A DNA stretch of 64,000 nucleotides from Comamonas sp. GB3 AK4-5. GTDB taxonomy: Bacteria > Pseudomonadota > Gammaproteobacteria > Burkholderiales > Burkholderiaceae_C. Positions within the stretch are counted from its first letter, which is position 1, and every line of letters starts with the position of its first letter. The stretch is taken from NCBI RefSeq assembly GCF_041320665.1, contig NZ_CP166730.1, forward strand, positions 496,001-560,000, read 5' to 3'. The position numbers and the translations under genes are program-made. The notes beneath the pieces were generated by a model that searched no databases, was not told the DNA's origin, and was given only the letters and a program-made list of their open reading frames with translations. Shown here one piece after another: positions 1 through 8,441 of this stretch.

Positions 1-225
1 CGTCTGGGTGGTGTAGGGCATCTGCGTGGTCTGGTCGCCGGTGCCGTCCAGGCCCACGACCAGGCCATAGCCGGTCAACTGGTTGCTACGCACGCCTTGC
101 ACGGCAGCCACTTCCTTGATGCGAAGCGCTTGTGCAGGGGGTGCCAGCAGGGTGCCGCACAGGGCAATCAGCAAAAAAATGCCTGGTGCTGTGCGGAACT
201 TTGGGAGCATGGACAGTACTTTCAT
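1..225 (-). CDS. flgI: FlgI, flagellar P-ring protein (5' part only)
   Basis: The first 75 codons of FlgI are visible; the gene continues past the left edge of the window. FlgI is secreted to the periplasm and forms the P-ring around the rod in the peptidoglycan layer. The start at 225 gives a signal peptide ([10 protein letters not shown] then a hydrophobic stretch ending near APPAQA) followed by the family's mature N-terminus, with [15 protein letters not shown] and [15 protein letters not shown]. It follows flgH by 21 bp in the same operon. The identification is firm; the exact signal cleavage site is inferred. Confidence 0.95.
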   Translation of the reverse strand, partial: MKVLSMLPKFRTAPGIFLLIALCGTLLAPPAQALRIKEVAAVQGVRSNQLTGYGLVVGLDGTGDQTTQMPYTTQT

Positions 226-246
226 ACTGCCCAATTCTGGAGAGGA

Positions 247-984
247 TCAGAACGGCATAAAGTCCAAAAAGAACGAGGACAACCAGCCAATTGACTGGGC
301 CGAACCCTGCTGTCCGCGGCTGCGCGACTCCACGCGCACATTGGCCACCTGGGTGGACGGAATCACGCTGTTGGGTTGCAGCATATAAGGGTCGACGGTG
401 CCGGTGAAACGCAGCACATCGACGTTGTGGTTGACGCCGATCTGCTTCTCGCCGGCCACGATCAAATGGCCGTTGGGCAGCACATCGATGACAGTGGTGG
501 TGATGGAGCCGGTGAAGGCATTGGCACTCTCGGTGCCGCCCGCGCCGGAGAAGTCGTTTTTGTTATCCAACTCAGCGCCCAGCTTGTCGAAAATGCTGGA
601 GCCTTTCTTCATGAAGGGCAGGGCGGTGACGCCCATTTCCATATTGTTCTTCCGATTGACGCTGGACGACTGCTTCTGGCTGGCCGTGACCTTTTCGATG
701 ATGGCAATGGTCACGATATCGCCCACCATGCGAGCCTTGCGGCTTTCAAAGGGAGGGCGGTAGCGGTTGTTCTGGAACAGGCCGCCGGTGTTGGCCGAGG
801 GGGCAGCGGGCGCGGCAATGGCGGCAGCGGCCAGCGGCTGGGTGGGCAGGCCCAGGTCAACGGGAGGCGGCTGGTTGAGGGGGGCGCAGCCGGTCAATAC
901 CAGAGCCGCCGTCATCCAGACGCTGGAGTACCAGACCTTGAGGGCGGTGGGCGAAAGAGAGTAGGGGCGCTGGGGCGTGGTCAT
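247..984 (-). CDS. flgH: FlgH, flagellar L-ring lipoprotein
   Basis: A 245-residue L-ring subunit, anchored in the outer membrane as a lipoprotein, where it forms the bushing for the rod. The chosen start (MTTPQRPYS) leaves a hydrophobic segment and a lipobox LTGC with the lipidated cysteine at residue 33. The body carries the family signature around DIVTIAIIEKVTASQKQSS and the C-terminal NVRVESRSRG region. The frame is open upstream to 1029, but the extra residues would spoil the signal peptide. It lies between flgG and flgI in the usual order. Confidence 0.93.
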   Translation of the reverse strand: MTTPQRPYSLSPTALKVWYSSVWMTAALVLTGCAPLNQPPPVDLGLPTQPLAAAAIAAPAAPSANTGGLFQNNRYRPPFESRKARMVGDIVTIAIIEKVTASQKQSSSVNRKNNMEMGVTALPFMKKGSSIFDKLGAELDNKNDFSGAGGTESANAFTGSITTTVIDVLPNGHLIVAGEKQIGVNHNVDVLRFTGTVDPYMLQPNSVIPSTQVANVRVESRSRGQQGSAQSIGWLSSFFLDFMPF

Positions 985-1111
985 GGCAAACATTCCATTC
1001 GCAAAAACAGGAGCGTGATGTGCAAGCAAAACAAGGTTTTCAAGGTGAATCTCACCTGAAAACCTTGCTGTGTGCGCTATGGCAGCTCACTCAAAGAAAG
1101 CAGCAGAGGCA

Positions 1112-1888
1112 TCAGAGCTGCGAGAGCTTGGCCAGCATCTGGTCGCTGGTGGAGATGGCCTTGGAGTTCATTTCGTAGGCGCGCTGGGTCTGGATCATGG
1201 CGACCAGCTCTTCCACCACGTTCACGTTGGACGACTCCAGAAAGCCCTGCATGATGGTGCCCAGATTGTTGTTGCCAGGCGTGCCAGTCTGGGGCGTGCC
1301 CGAGGCAGGGGTCTCGCGGAACAGGTTTTCACCCAGCGGCTCCAGGCCGGCGGAGTTGATGAAGGATGCCGTGGTGATTTGCGCCGTGCCAATGCTGGTG
1401 CTGCCGGCAAAGAACTCCACACCGCCGGTTTTGCTGATGGCGATCTTGGTGGCGTTCTGCGGCACGGTGATGCCATCGAGCAGCGGGTAGCCGCCGGCCG
1501 TGACCAGCTGGCCCGTGCCGTTCTTGGTGAAGGTGCCGTCGCGGGTATAGGCCGTGGTGCCATCGGGCATCTGGATCTGGAAGAAACCGTCGCCGCTGAT
1601 GGCCACGTCCAGGTCCTTGCCCGATTCCAGCGGTGTACCCTGGGTGAAGTTGCGCGTGGTGGCCACGGTGCGCACGCCCAGGCCCAGGTGCATGCCGGTG
1701 GGCAGCACGTTTTGCTCGGTGGCCTGGGAGCCGACCTGGCGCAGGTTCTGGTAGATCAGGTCTTCGAACACGGCGCTTTGGCGCTTGTAGCCGGTGGTCG
1801 AGACGTTGGAAAGGTTGTGCGAGACCACATCCATATTGGTCTGCTGGGCCTGCATGCCGGTCTTGGCAATCCACAGAGAATTCATCAT
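1112..1888 (-). CDS. flgG: FlgG, distal rod protein
   Basis: A 258-residue distal rod subunit, close to the usual 260. The N-terminus has the rod/hook family motif NLSNVSTTGYKR in an axial helix (MMNSLWIAKTGM...), and the C-terminus has the matching helix around SNVNVVEELVAMIQTQRAYE. It is exported by the flagellar type III apparatus without a cleaved signal. It sits between flgF and flgH in an ordered rod operon. The start is supported by the conserved MNSLWIAKTG beginning. Confidence 0.96.
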   Translation of the reverse strand: MMNSLWIAKTGMQAQQTNMDVVSHNLSNVSTTGYKRQSAVFEDLIYQNLRQVGSQATEQNVLPTGMHLGLGVRTVATTRNFTQGTPLESGKDLDVAISGDGFFQIQMPDGTTAYTRDGTFTKNGTGQLVTAGGYPLLDGITVPQNATKIAISKTGGVEFFAGSTSIGTAQITTASFINSAGLEPLGENLFRETPASGTPQTGTPGNNNLGTIMQGFLESSNVNVVEELVAMIQTQRAYEMNSKAISTSDQMLAKLSQL

Positions 1889-1927
1889 GGCAAAGTATCC
1901 TTAATCGGTGGTGCGTGGGACGGCGGC

Positions 1928-2665
1928 TTAGCCGTTCATGCTCAGCAGCTGGCTGGCAGTCTTGTCGTTGGCTTCGGAGGTCTGCAGCATCTTGATTTGC
2001 TGCTCGAACTGGCGTGAGGCGGCGATCATGCCCACCATCTCTTCGACGGCGTTCACGTTCGATCCTTCCAGCGCGCCGGGCAGCACGCGGGCATTGGCGT
2101 CAAAAGGCAGGTCGCCATCCACGCCGCGGAACAGGCCGTCATCGCTGCGCTGAATGGGCTGGTCGGCGGTGGGCGTCACCATCTTCAGGCGCGCAATGTT
2201 CAGCGGCTGCTGGCCGGGAATGGTGGCCACCACGGTGCCGTCGCCGCCAAAGCTGACCTTGGCGTTTTGCGGCACGACGATGGGGGCGCCACCGTCGGAA
2301 AGAATGGGCAGGCCGGTGGCGGTCACCAGCTCGCCCTGGTCGGTCACTTCCAGTGCGCCGTTGCGGGTGTAGGCCTCCAGGCCGTCCAGACCCTGCACGG
2401 TGAACCAGGCGTTGTCCCGGGCCATCAAATCGGTGTTCTTGCCCGTGGTCAGCGCCGGGCCGGGCGTATCCAGGCGGCCGGAGGTGGCGTCCAGCGCAAA
2501 CACGCGGGTGGTGGAGCCCTGCCCTTGCACCGGCACCGAGCGGAAGGTGGACATCTCCGCGCGGAAGCCTGTGGTCGAGGCATTCGCCAGGTTGTTGGAC
2601 AGCACCGCCATGCGCTGGCTGGCAGCGTTGGCGCCGGTCATGGTGGTGTAGATGATGCGGTCCAT
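1928..2665 (-). CDS. flgF: FlgF, proximal rod protein
   Basis: A 245-residue proximal rod subunit. It starts MDRIIYTTMTGANAA and contains the family motif NNLANASTTGFRAE; the C-terminal helix is EGSNVNAVEEMVGMIAASRQFE. It shares the axial-protein fold with FlgG and FlgE and is exported through the rod. The spacing to flgE (28 bp) and flgG (39 bp) fits one transcript. Confidence 0.95.
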   Translation of the reverse strand: MDRIIYTTMTGANAASQRMAVLSNNLANASTTGFRAEMSTFRSVPVQGQGSTTRVFALDATSGRLDTPGPALTTGKNTDLMARDNAWFTVQGLDGLEAYTRNGALEVTDQGELVTATGLPILSDGGAPIVVPQNAKVSFGGDGTVVATIPGQQPLNIARLKMVTPTADQPIQRSDDGLFRGVDGDLPFDANARVLPGALEGSNVNAVEEMVGMIAASRQFEQQIKMLQTSEANDKTASQLLSMNG

Positions 2666-2693
2666 GGTCTGGGCTCCTGTGAGGTATCAGCGC

Positions 2694-3929
2694 TTAGCGC
2701 AGGTTGACCAGGGTCGAGAAGATCTGGTCCTGGGTCTTGATGGTCTGGGCATTGGCCTGGTAGGCACGCTGGGCCGTCATCATGTTCACCAGCTCGGCCG
2801 TCATGTCGACGTTGGATTGCTCCAGTGCCTTGCCCTGGATGTTGCCAAAGTTGCCGCTGGTGGCGCTGCCGTAGACGGCGGGGCCGGAGTCGTTGGAGGC
2901 TATCCAGTTGTTGTTGCCGTCGGGAATCAGGCCTTGGGAATTGGTGAACTTGGCCAGGGCGATCTGGGCTTCCGCACGGGTGATGCCGTTGGAATACGAG
3001 GCCATCAAGGTGCCGTCCTTGGACACGTTGACATCGGTCAGCTCGCCCGAGGCATAGCCGTCCTGGGTGGCCTTGGCCACCGACCAGGCGCTGCCGAACT
3101 GGGTGCTCTTGCTCAGGTCCAGATTCACGGAGAAAGGAGCGCTGGCGCCCGTGGTCGGGTTGATGGTCAGCTGGAATGCGGTCGCGGGAGCGGTCGGTGT
3201 GGCGCTGGCCAGGGTGCCGTCCGTGTTGAACTTCAACTCGCCGATGGGGTCGGTGGCCGTGAGGCTGTCATAGACCTCCCAGGTATTGGGGCCAGTCTTT
3301 TCGAAGTACACCGAAGCGGGGTGGGCCACGCCCAGGCTGTCAAACACCTGCAGCGAGGTGCCAATGGCGGCGCGGGGTGTGGGCGCGATGGGTGGGGTGG
3401 CCGAGCTGTCGCCGGCGGCCAGGTTGGCGCGGGCGTCCAGGTTCAGGACGTAGCTGATGCTGGTGGTCTGCTTGGCAGGAATGGGGGCGCCCGTGGGGAA
3501 GGTGATGGGGCCCAGCGTCACGCTGTTGCGCAGGCCGGTGAGGGGGTCCACGGTGTAGCCCATGACCTTGTCGCCGTTGACGGTCTCCAGGTCGCCATTC
3601 TTGTTCAGCTGGAAGTTGCCGGAACGCGTGTAGGCCGTGCCGCTGGTGGTGTTGACCACGAAGAAGCCATCGCCGTCGATGGCCATGTCCAGGCCATTGT
3701 TGGTGGGGGTGATGACGCCCTGGCTGAACTGCTGGGTCACGGCCGCCACGCTCACACCGATGCCGGTGTTGTTGCCGCTGGCAGCGCCCATGGCGCTGGC
3801 CACCATTTCATTGAATTCGGCGCGCGAGCCCTTGAAGCCCGTGGTGTTGCCGTTGGCGATGTTGTGGCCGATGACGTCCAGGCTTTTGCTGGAGGCGTTC
3901 AAGCCGGAGAGACCGTGATAAAAGCCCAT
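2694..3929 (-). CDS. flgE: FlgE, hook protein
   Basis: A 411-residue hook subunit, the usual size for this group. The N-terminus MGFYHGLSGLNASSKSLD is followed by GHNIANGNTTGFKGSRAEF, and the C-terminus has EQSNVDMTAELVNMMTAQRAYQ. The central part carries the hook surface domains, e.g. FQVFDSLG-like text near VFDSLGVAHPASVYFEK. It polymerises outside the cell on the rod, with FlgD as cap and FliK measuring length. Confidence 0.96.
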   Translation of the reverse strand: MGFYHGLSGLNASSKSLDVIGHNIANGNTTGFKGSRAEFNEMVASAMGAASGNNTGIGVSVAAVTQQFSQGVITPTNNGLDMAIDGDGFFVVNTTSGTAYTRSGNFQLNKNGDLETVNGDKVMGYTVDPLTGLRNSVTLGPITFPTGAPIPAKQTTSISYVLNLDARANLAAGDSSATPPIAPTPRAAIGTSLQVFDSLGVAHPASVYFEKTGPNTWEVYDSLTATDPIGELKFNTDGTLASATPTAPATAFQLTINPTTGASAPFSVNLDLSKSTQFGSAWSVAKATQDGYASGELTDVNVSKDGTLMASYSNGITRAEAQIALAKFTNSQGLIPDGNNNWIASNDSGPAVYGSATSGNFGNIQGKALEQSNVDMTAELVNMMTAQRAYQANAQTIKTQDQIFSTLVNLR

Positions 3930-3971
3930 GGTGTGTGCTCCTGGTGAATAGGGTGAGACAGGCCTTGGGCC

Positions 3972-4625
3972 TTAGAAAACGGACTGAACCTTGTTGTAGT
4001 CAACGGTGGTGCCGTTGCCGAGCTCCAGCACCAGCTTGCCGCCGCTCACGGTGGCAGCCACCACGTTGCTGGCGGTCAGCGGTGTGACCTTGACGACGCT
4101 GTTGGCATTGGTGGCCTTGACGTTGTATTTCAGGTTGGATTTGTCGCCTTCGTACTTGCTGCCGTCCCAGGTGAAGTAGTTGCGGCCAGCGTTCATATTG
4201 CTGAGTTCGACGGTGTCCACCAGCTCGCCGGCGCCATTGGTGATGGTGACGGTCACATTGGCGGCCTTGCCTGCCAGCTCGAAGGCAGCCGTGCCCTCGC
4301 CCTTGTCGGTCAGTGCCAGGCCGTTGCCCTCGGTCAGCACCGTGTGGCCAATCAGGCTGCTGCCTTGCAGCATCTGCATCTGGCTGAACTGGCTGGTCAC
4401 GCTGCTGACGGTTTCGTTGAGCTTTTCAATGCCGCTCACCGTGCTGATCTGCGCCATTTGCGAGGTCAGCTGGGCGTTGTCCATGGGGTTGGTGGGGTCC
4501 TGGTTCTTCAGCTGGGCGACCAGCAGGGTCAGGAACTTGTCCTGCATCTCTGCGGCCGAGGTGCCGTTCTTGGCACCAGAGGCAGCGTTGCCGCTGCCGG
4601 TGTTGTTATTGACGCCGTTGATCAT
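3972..4625 (-). CDS. flgD: FlgD, hook cap / scaffolding protein
   Basis: A 217-residue hook-capping protein, needed for hook assembly and then discarded. The N-terminal third contains the family motif FLTLLVAQLKNQDPTNPMDNAQ, read here in two pieces around LLVAQLKNQDP. The rest is a small beta-rich domain with WDGSKYEGD, as in the FlgD Ig-like/tudor region. The gene lies between flgC and flgE as expected. Confidence 0.95.
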   Translation of the reverse strand: MINGVNNNTGSGNAASGAKNGTSAAEMQDKFLTLLVAQLKNQDPTNPMDNAQLTSQMAQISTVSGIEKLNETVSSVTSQFSQMQMLQGSSLIGHTVLTEGNGLALTDKGEGTAAFELAGKAANVTVTITNGAGELVDTVELSNMNAGRNYFTWDGSKYEGDKSNLKYNVKATNANSVVKVTPLTASNVVAATVSGGKLVLELGNGTTVDYNKVQSVF

Positions 4626-4649
4626 GCTGTCCTGCTTTCTTGCGAAGGA

Positions 4650-5054
4650 TTACTGGCCGAGCTGCAGCGTCTTGAGCAGCAGCGTCTTGGCGGTGTTCAT
4701 CACTTCCACGTTGTTCTGGTAGGAGCGTGATGCGGAGATCATGTTGACCATCTCGTCCACGGCATTCACGTTGGAGTGGGTCACATAGCCCTGCTCGTCG
4801 GCCAGCGGGTGCTGGGGGTTGTGGATGCGGCGGCCAGGGGTCTGGTCTTCCTCGATGCCCACGACCTTGACGCCTGCGGCGCCTTCCTTGCCCATGGGCG
4901 CGGTCTGGAAGACGACTTCACGGGCCTTGTAGACATCGCCGTTGGGGCCGGCGACGGCATCCACGTTGGCCAGGTTGGAGGCCACGACGTTGAGGCGCTG
5001 CGACTGCGCGCTGATGGCGCTGCCGGAGACGCTGAAGATGGAGAACATGGACAT
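4650..5054 (-). CDS. flgC: FlgC, proximal rod protein
   Basis: A 134-residue proximal rod subunit. It has the rod family pattern SQRLNVVASNLANVDA near residue 20 and the C-terminal VNAVDEMVNMISASRSYQNN. The length is typical. It sits 26 bp after flgB and 24 bp before flgD in the operon. Confidence 0.96.
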   Translation of the reverse strand: MSMFSIFSVSGSAISAQSQRLNVVASNLANVDAVAGPNGDVYKAREVVFQTAPMGKEGAAGVKVVGIEEDQTPGRRIHNPQHPLADEQGYVTHSNVNAVDEMVNMISASRSYQNNVEVMNTAKTLLLKTLQLGQ

Positions 5055-5080
5055 GGTGTGTTTCCCTCGGGGACGTGGTT

Positions 5081-5506
5081 TTACTGGCCGGTAATGGCGC
5101 TGAGCATGGTCTTGGACTGGCCATTCAGGAAGCGCAGCGTGGCTTCATAGCGCACGGCGTTGTCCACGAAATTGGCCCGCTCACGGTCCAGGTCCACGGT
5201 GTTGTTGTCCAGTGCCGGTTGTGAGGCAATGGAGTAGCCCAGGCGGGCATCCTGGTTGTGCCCGGTCTTGGCGGCAGGCAGCGGAATATGGCCGGCGTGG
5301 CTGACGCTGCCGGCGCGCTGCTGCTGTACCAACTGCGAGGTCTGCCCGGTGGCAGAACGCAGGGTCTGGGCGAAGTCGAAGTCCCGGGCCACATAGCCAG
5401 GGGTATCCGCATTGGCGATATTGCTGGAGATCACGCGCTGACGCTCGGCGCGCAGCACCAGAGCGTCGCTGTGGAAACCTAATCCGCCGGTCATTTTGTC
5501 GAGCAT
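5081..5506 (-). CDS. flgB: FlgB, proximal rod protein
   Basis: A 141-residue proximal rod subunit and the first gene of the flgBCDEFGHI operon. The start at 5506 (MLDKMTGGLGFHSDAL) was chosen because a GAGGGA ribosome site lies just upstream and earlier codons do not match the family. The motif QRVISSNIANADTPGYVARDFDF is diagnostic. It is divergent from flgA. Confidence 0.94.
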   Translation of the reverse strand: MLDKMTGGLGFHSDALVLRAERQRVISSNIANADTPGYVARDFDFAQTLRSATGQTSQLVQQQRAGSVSHAGHIPLPAAKTGHNQDARLGYSIASQPALDNNTVDLDRERANFVDNAVRYEATLRFLNGQSKTMLSAITGQ

Positions 5507-5723
5507 GTGTCCCTCGCTGTGCAATAGAAAAGCATCCACGCATCGAAAGGACGCGGGAAGTGGACTGATTATGAAAACCGGGTGTTTTTTCTAAAGCGCG
5601 AAGAAGCGGGGGAGGGGGCTGCAGTTCCGGGGTTTGTGCCGGTGGGCTTGCCACTACATTGTTGGGACTGCTCCGAAAAGGAAGGGAGCGTTCTCTCTAC
5701 CCACTATCGAAAGCGTCGCCGCA
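5507..5723. promoter_or_regulatory. divergent flgB / flgA control region
   Basis: This 217-bp space separates the divergent flgB operon and flgA. It must hold both promoters, but I see no sigma28 -10 (GCCGATAA) in it and could not identify a convincing sigma70, sigma54 or FlhDC site by eye. In relatives these are class II genes; that part is inference. Confidence 0.4.
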
Positions 5724-6464
5724 ATGCCTGGTTTCCAGATCCCGTCCATCTCATTCACTGTTGCCTGGTGGCGGCGTGGGGTGGTTGCGGTCCTGGGGGC
5801 TGTGGCGCTGGGGGCGGTAGCCCAGCCGCAGCAAAGCCTGGAGCAGGTCAGCCGCGACTGGTTGCAAGGCGCCGTCCCGCAAGGGGGGCAGAGCCAGGAT
5901 CTGCCGCTGCGCATGGAAGTGGAGATCGGACGCCTGGACCCCCGACTGAATCTGGCTGCATGCGCACGCATGGAGCCTTATCTCCCCAATGGCTCCAAGC
6001 TCTGGGGGCGGACCCGTATCGCCATCCGCTGCCTGGAAGGCAGCCGGCTGTGGAATGTTTTCCTGCCGGTCACCGTCAAGGCATGGGGCCCGGCATGGGT
6101 GCTTTCCAACAACGTCAGCATGGGGGAAACCCTGGAGATGCAGGACGCGACCCAGTCCGAAGTGGATTGGGCGGCAGAGACCGCTTCCGTGATCGCTCAG
6201 CCCGAGGATTGGGTGGGGCAGACGGCGGCCCGACCCATGATGGCTGGCCAGACTCTGCGCCAGGGCATGGTGCGACCACCGCTGCAGTTCCGGTCTGGCG
6301 CGCAGGTCAAGGTGCTGGCGGTAGGCAATGGCTTTGTCGTGACCTCTACGGGCCAGGCCATGGCCGCTGGCGGACAGGGGCAGACAGTGCGGGTTCGCAT
6401 GGATAATGGCCGGATTGTTTCCGGCACTGTCAATGCGCAAGGAGATGTGGTCGTGGGGCAGTAG
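5724..6464 (+). CDS. flgA: FlgA, P-ring assembly chaperone
   Basis: A 246-residue periplasmic chaperone that helps FlgI build the P-ring. The start MPGFQIPS gives a plausible signal peptide (RRGVVAVLGAVALGAVA then QPQQS). The mature part includes the SAF/ChapFlgA region with GSKLWGRTRIAIRCL, and the C-terminal GQGQTVRVRMDNGRIVSGTV that is typical of FlgA. The frame is open further upstream to 5634; no strong ribosome site fixes the start. It is transcribed towards flgM. Confidence 0.9.
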   Translation: MPGFQIPSISFTVAWWRRGVVAVLGAVALGAVAQPQQSLEQVSRDWLQGAVPQGGQSQDLPLRMEVEIGRLDPRLNLAACARMEPYLPNGSKLWGRTRIAIRCLEGSRLWNVFLPVTVKAWGPAWVLSNNVSMGETLEMQDATQSEVDWAAETASVIAQPEDWVGQTAARPMMAGQTLRQGMVRPPLQFRSGAQVKVLAVGNGFVVTSTGQAMAAGGQGQTVRVRMDNGRIVSGTVNAQGDVVVGQ

Positions 6465-6492
6465 CCCTGTGTACCACTTCAGAAATAAATGC

Positions 6493-6519
6493 TTAAGTTT
6501 TTTGGCGGCCCGCCGATAG
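6493..6519 (+). promoter_or_regulatory. sigma28 (FliA) promoter of flgM
   Basis: TTAAGTTT at 6493-6500, an 11-bp spacer, then GCCGATAG at 6512-6519. This matches the enterobacterial FliA consensus TAAAGTTT-N11-GCCGATAA with exact spacing and only two mismatches. It lies 41 bp before the flgM start, so free FliA would make more of its own inhibitor, the standard feedback arrangement. Confidence 0.88.
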
Positions 6520-6559
6520 ACTGGATAACAAGCCCCTGACAGGGCGCTGGAGCACATAT

Positions 6560-6880
6560 ATGAAGGTCGGACAAAATACAGAGCTGCTGACGCAGCTGCA
6601 ACAAAATCAGAATCTCTCCGCTGCAGAGAAGAAGGCCGGTACGGCCGGCGAAACCCTGCAGCGCAGCACCCAGACCGCCGCTGCCGGCGTGCCGGTCACG
6701 GTGTCGGACTCGGCCCGCTCGCTGGGCGTGAGCAACAGGGCCCAGGGCGATATCGATGCCGCCAAGGTCCGCGCCATGCGTGAGGCCATTGCCAACGGCA
6801 GCTTCACAGTGGACGCGGGTGCAGTGGCCGACAAGCTGCTGTCCGAGACCAGCAGCTTTCTGCAGTCGCCTGCCAACTGA
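6560..6880 (+). CDS. flgM: FlgM, anti-sigma28 factor
   Basis: A 106-residue anti-sigma factor that binds FliA and is exported once the hook is complete, releasing late gene expression. The low-complexity, probably disordered N-terminal half and the C-terminal helices (IDAAKVRAMREAIANGSF, then VADKLLSETSSFL) are the family pattern. It is driven by the sigma28 promoter just upstream and followed by flgN. The cognate FliA is encoded in this window at 7.7-8.4 kb. Confidence 0.93.
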   Translation: MKVGQNTELLTQLQQNQNLSAAEKKAGTAGETLQRSTQTAAAGVPVTVSDSARSLGVSNRAQGDIDAAKVRAMREAIANGSFTVDAGAVADKLLSETSSFLQSPAN

Positions 6881-7038
6881 GTAGCGCCCACCCTCCAGGG
6901 GGCTTTCTCCGCACCCTGACCCGCATTCGCCAGCTCTGCCTTCCGACCTTCGGTAGAGCCTGCGCCATGCGGGTTTTGGTTTTTTCGGCAGCCCCTAAAA
7001 TTGCTGCACTGTTTTTTTTGATCTACGGGAGCCTTTTC

Positions 7039-7416
7039 ATGCAACTCGACGAAGCACTTGGTCATGTAGAGGGCCTGCTCCAGCTGGTCACTGCCGCCCT
7101 GGAGCGCCAGGATGGCGCCCCGCCCGTGGACGAGGCGGTGGAAGGCCTTCGCTCCTGCATGGTGGCTTTCTCTGGGCTGGCCCAGCAGTACGCCCCCGAG
7201 CAATTCACCCCCGAAGCGATACAGCGCATGCAGCGCATCTCCCAGACCGTGGCCTTGCAGCGCGAACATCTGGTGCGCCTGGGCGCCATCACCACCCAGC
7301 AGGCCCAGGCCCTGGTGCCGCAGCAGCGCGACGCCCATACCTATGGCGATGTGGGCGCCTCTGGTCCTCAGGGCAATCGCGCCTCGGTGTCCAAGCTTTA
7401 CCACATCAGCGGCTAA
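7039..7416 (+). CDS. flgN: FlgN, export chaperone for hook-filament junction proteins
   Basis: A 125-residue, mostly helical cytoplasmic protein matching FlgN, the chaperone of FlgK and FlgL. The start at 7039 (MQLDEALGHVEG) follows a GGGAG ribosome site; the upstream open frame codes for unrelated hydrophobic residues. Position right after flgM is the usual one. A strong terminator follows. Confidence 0.85.
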   Translation: MQLDEALGHVEGLLQLVTAALERQDGAPPVDEAVEGLRSCMVAFSGLAQQYAPEQFTPEAIQRMQRISQTVALQREHLVRLGAITTQQAQALVPQQRDAHTYGDVGASGPQGNRASVSKLYHISG

Positions 7417-7450
7417 GCGCCGCACAGCGGCGCGACTGCCCAGAAACACC

Positions 7451-7477
7451 AAAGCCAGCGCATGCGCTGGCTTTTTT
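7451..7477 (+). terminator. intrinsic terminator after flgN
   Basis: Inverted repeat AGCCAGCG / CGCTGGCT around CATG, followed by six T residues. It lies 35 bp after the flgN stop and should end the flgA-flgM-flgN transcription. Confidence 0.9.
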
Positions 7478-7602
7478 GTGAGCGTTGATAGCTTATGGGT
7501 TATGCGTTTGCGTTGTTTTTACAGCGCAAACACAAGCGGCAATGGCTACGAATGCTACGGTTTTTCAGCAGCCATCTTGGTGATGTCTGGCACTGCGTAT
7601 GC

Positions 7603-7711
7603 AACTGGCGCGGCCCAGCTCAGGGGCACCGCGCAAGGGCCGCCCCGCAGCGCAGGTGCCGTCCTCCTCCGGCGCAGCCAGAGAGGGGGAAGCGGCGTAG
7701 CCGCTCAGGGA
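7603..7711 (-). repeat. 3'-end dispersed element, copy R1 (after fliA)
   Basis: Read on the minus strand this begins near TCCCTGAGCGG, 9 nt after the fliA stop, has the core GGGGCGGCCCTTGCGCG, and ends in CTGG-N6-CCAG-TT. Five related copies occur in this window (32.3, 37.9, 41.5, 53.6 and 60.3 kb), each in the same orientation relative to the gene it follows. Confidence 0.85.
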
Positions 7712-7720
7712 GTGTGGTGC

Positions 7721-8437
7721 TTAATGCGCCCGCATCTTGGTGCGCAAGCGCGCAATGGCCTGGCTGTGCAGCTGGCAGACGCGCGACTCGGTCACTTCCA
7801 GCACGGCGGCAATCTCCTTGAGATTCATATCGTGCTCGTAGTACATGCCCATCACGTATTTTTCACGTTCGGGCAGGCTGTCGATGGCTTCCACCAGGGC
7901 GGCACGCAGGCGGTGGTCGCGCAGCATGGCCATGGGGTCGGCGCTGTTGTCGGCCACATAGCGGTCGAGAAAGCTTTCCTCGTCGTCCTGGCCGGGGGAC
8001 AGATCTTCCAGATAGAACAGCTGGGTGCCGCGCACCTTGCTCAGCAGGCTTTGGTAGTCGTCCAGCGACAGCGCCATGGCGTCGGCGATTTCGGATTCGC
8101 GGGGCGCGCGGCCCAGCGTTTGCTCCAGCCGGCGGATGGTGACTTCAATGTCTTTCTGGCCCTTGCGCGAGCTGCGGCTCATCCAGTCGTTCTCGCGCAG
8201 CTCATCGAGCATGGCGCCGCGGATGCGTTGGCTGGCAAAGGTTTCAAACTGAACGCCCTGCGCACTTTCGTAGCGCGACAACGCCTCGGCCAGGCCGATC
8301 ATGCCCACCTGAATCAGATCGTCCAGTTCCACGTTCGGTGGCAACTTGGCGATCATGTAGTGGGCGATACGGCGCACCAGCGGGGCGTGCTGGCGAATCA
8401 GCGCGTCTCTATCAAGCTGGCCATGGGCGGTGTACAT
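7721..8437 (-). CDS. fliA: FliA, flagellar sigma factor 28
   Basis: A 238-residue sigma factor for late flagellar genes. Region 2 is visible in DLIQVGMIGLAEALSRYE and FETFASQRIRGAMLDELR; region 3 is RRLEQTLGRAPRESEIA; region 4 has a helix-turn-helix in NLKEIAAVLEVTESRVCQLH. It is the last gene of the flhB-flhA-flhF-flhG-like-fliA string, 4 bp after its neighbour. FlgM is its antagonist, and matching promoters are seen before flgM, three flagellins and fliD. Confidence 0.97.
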   Translation of the reverse strand: MYTAHGQLDRDALIRQHAPLVRRIAHYMIAKLPPNVELDDLIQVGMIGLAEALSRYESAQGVQFETFASQRIRGAMLDELRENDWMSRSSRKGQKDIEVTIRRLEQTLGRAPRESEIADAMALSLDDYQSLLSKVRGTQLFYLEDLSPGQDDEESFLDRYVADNSADPMAMLRDHRLRAALVEAIDSLPEREKYVMGMYYEHDMNLKEIAAVLEVTESRVCQLHSQAIARLRTKMRAH

Positions 8438-8441
8438 CAGA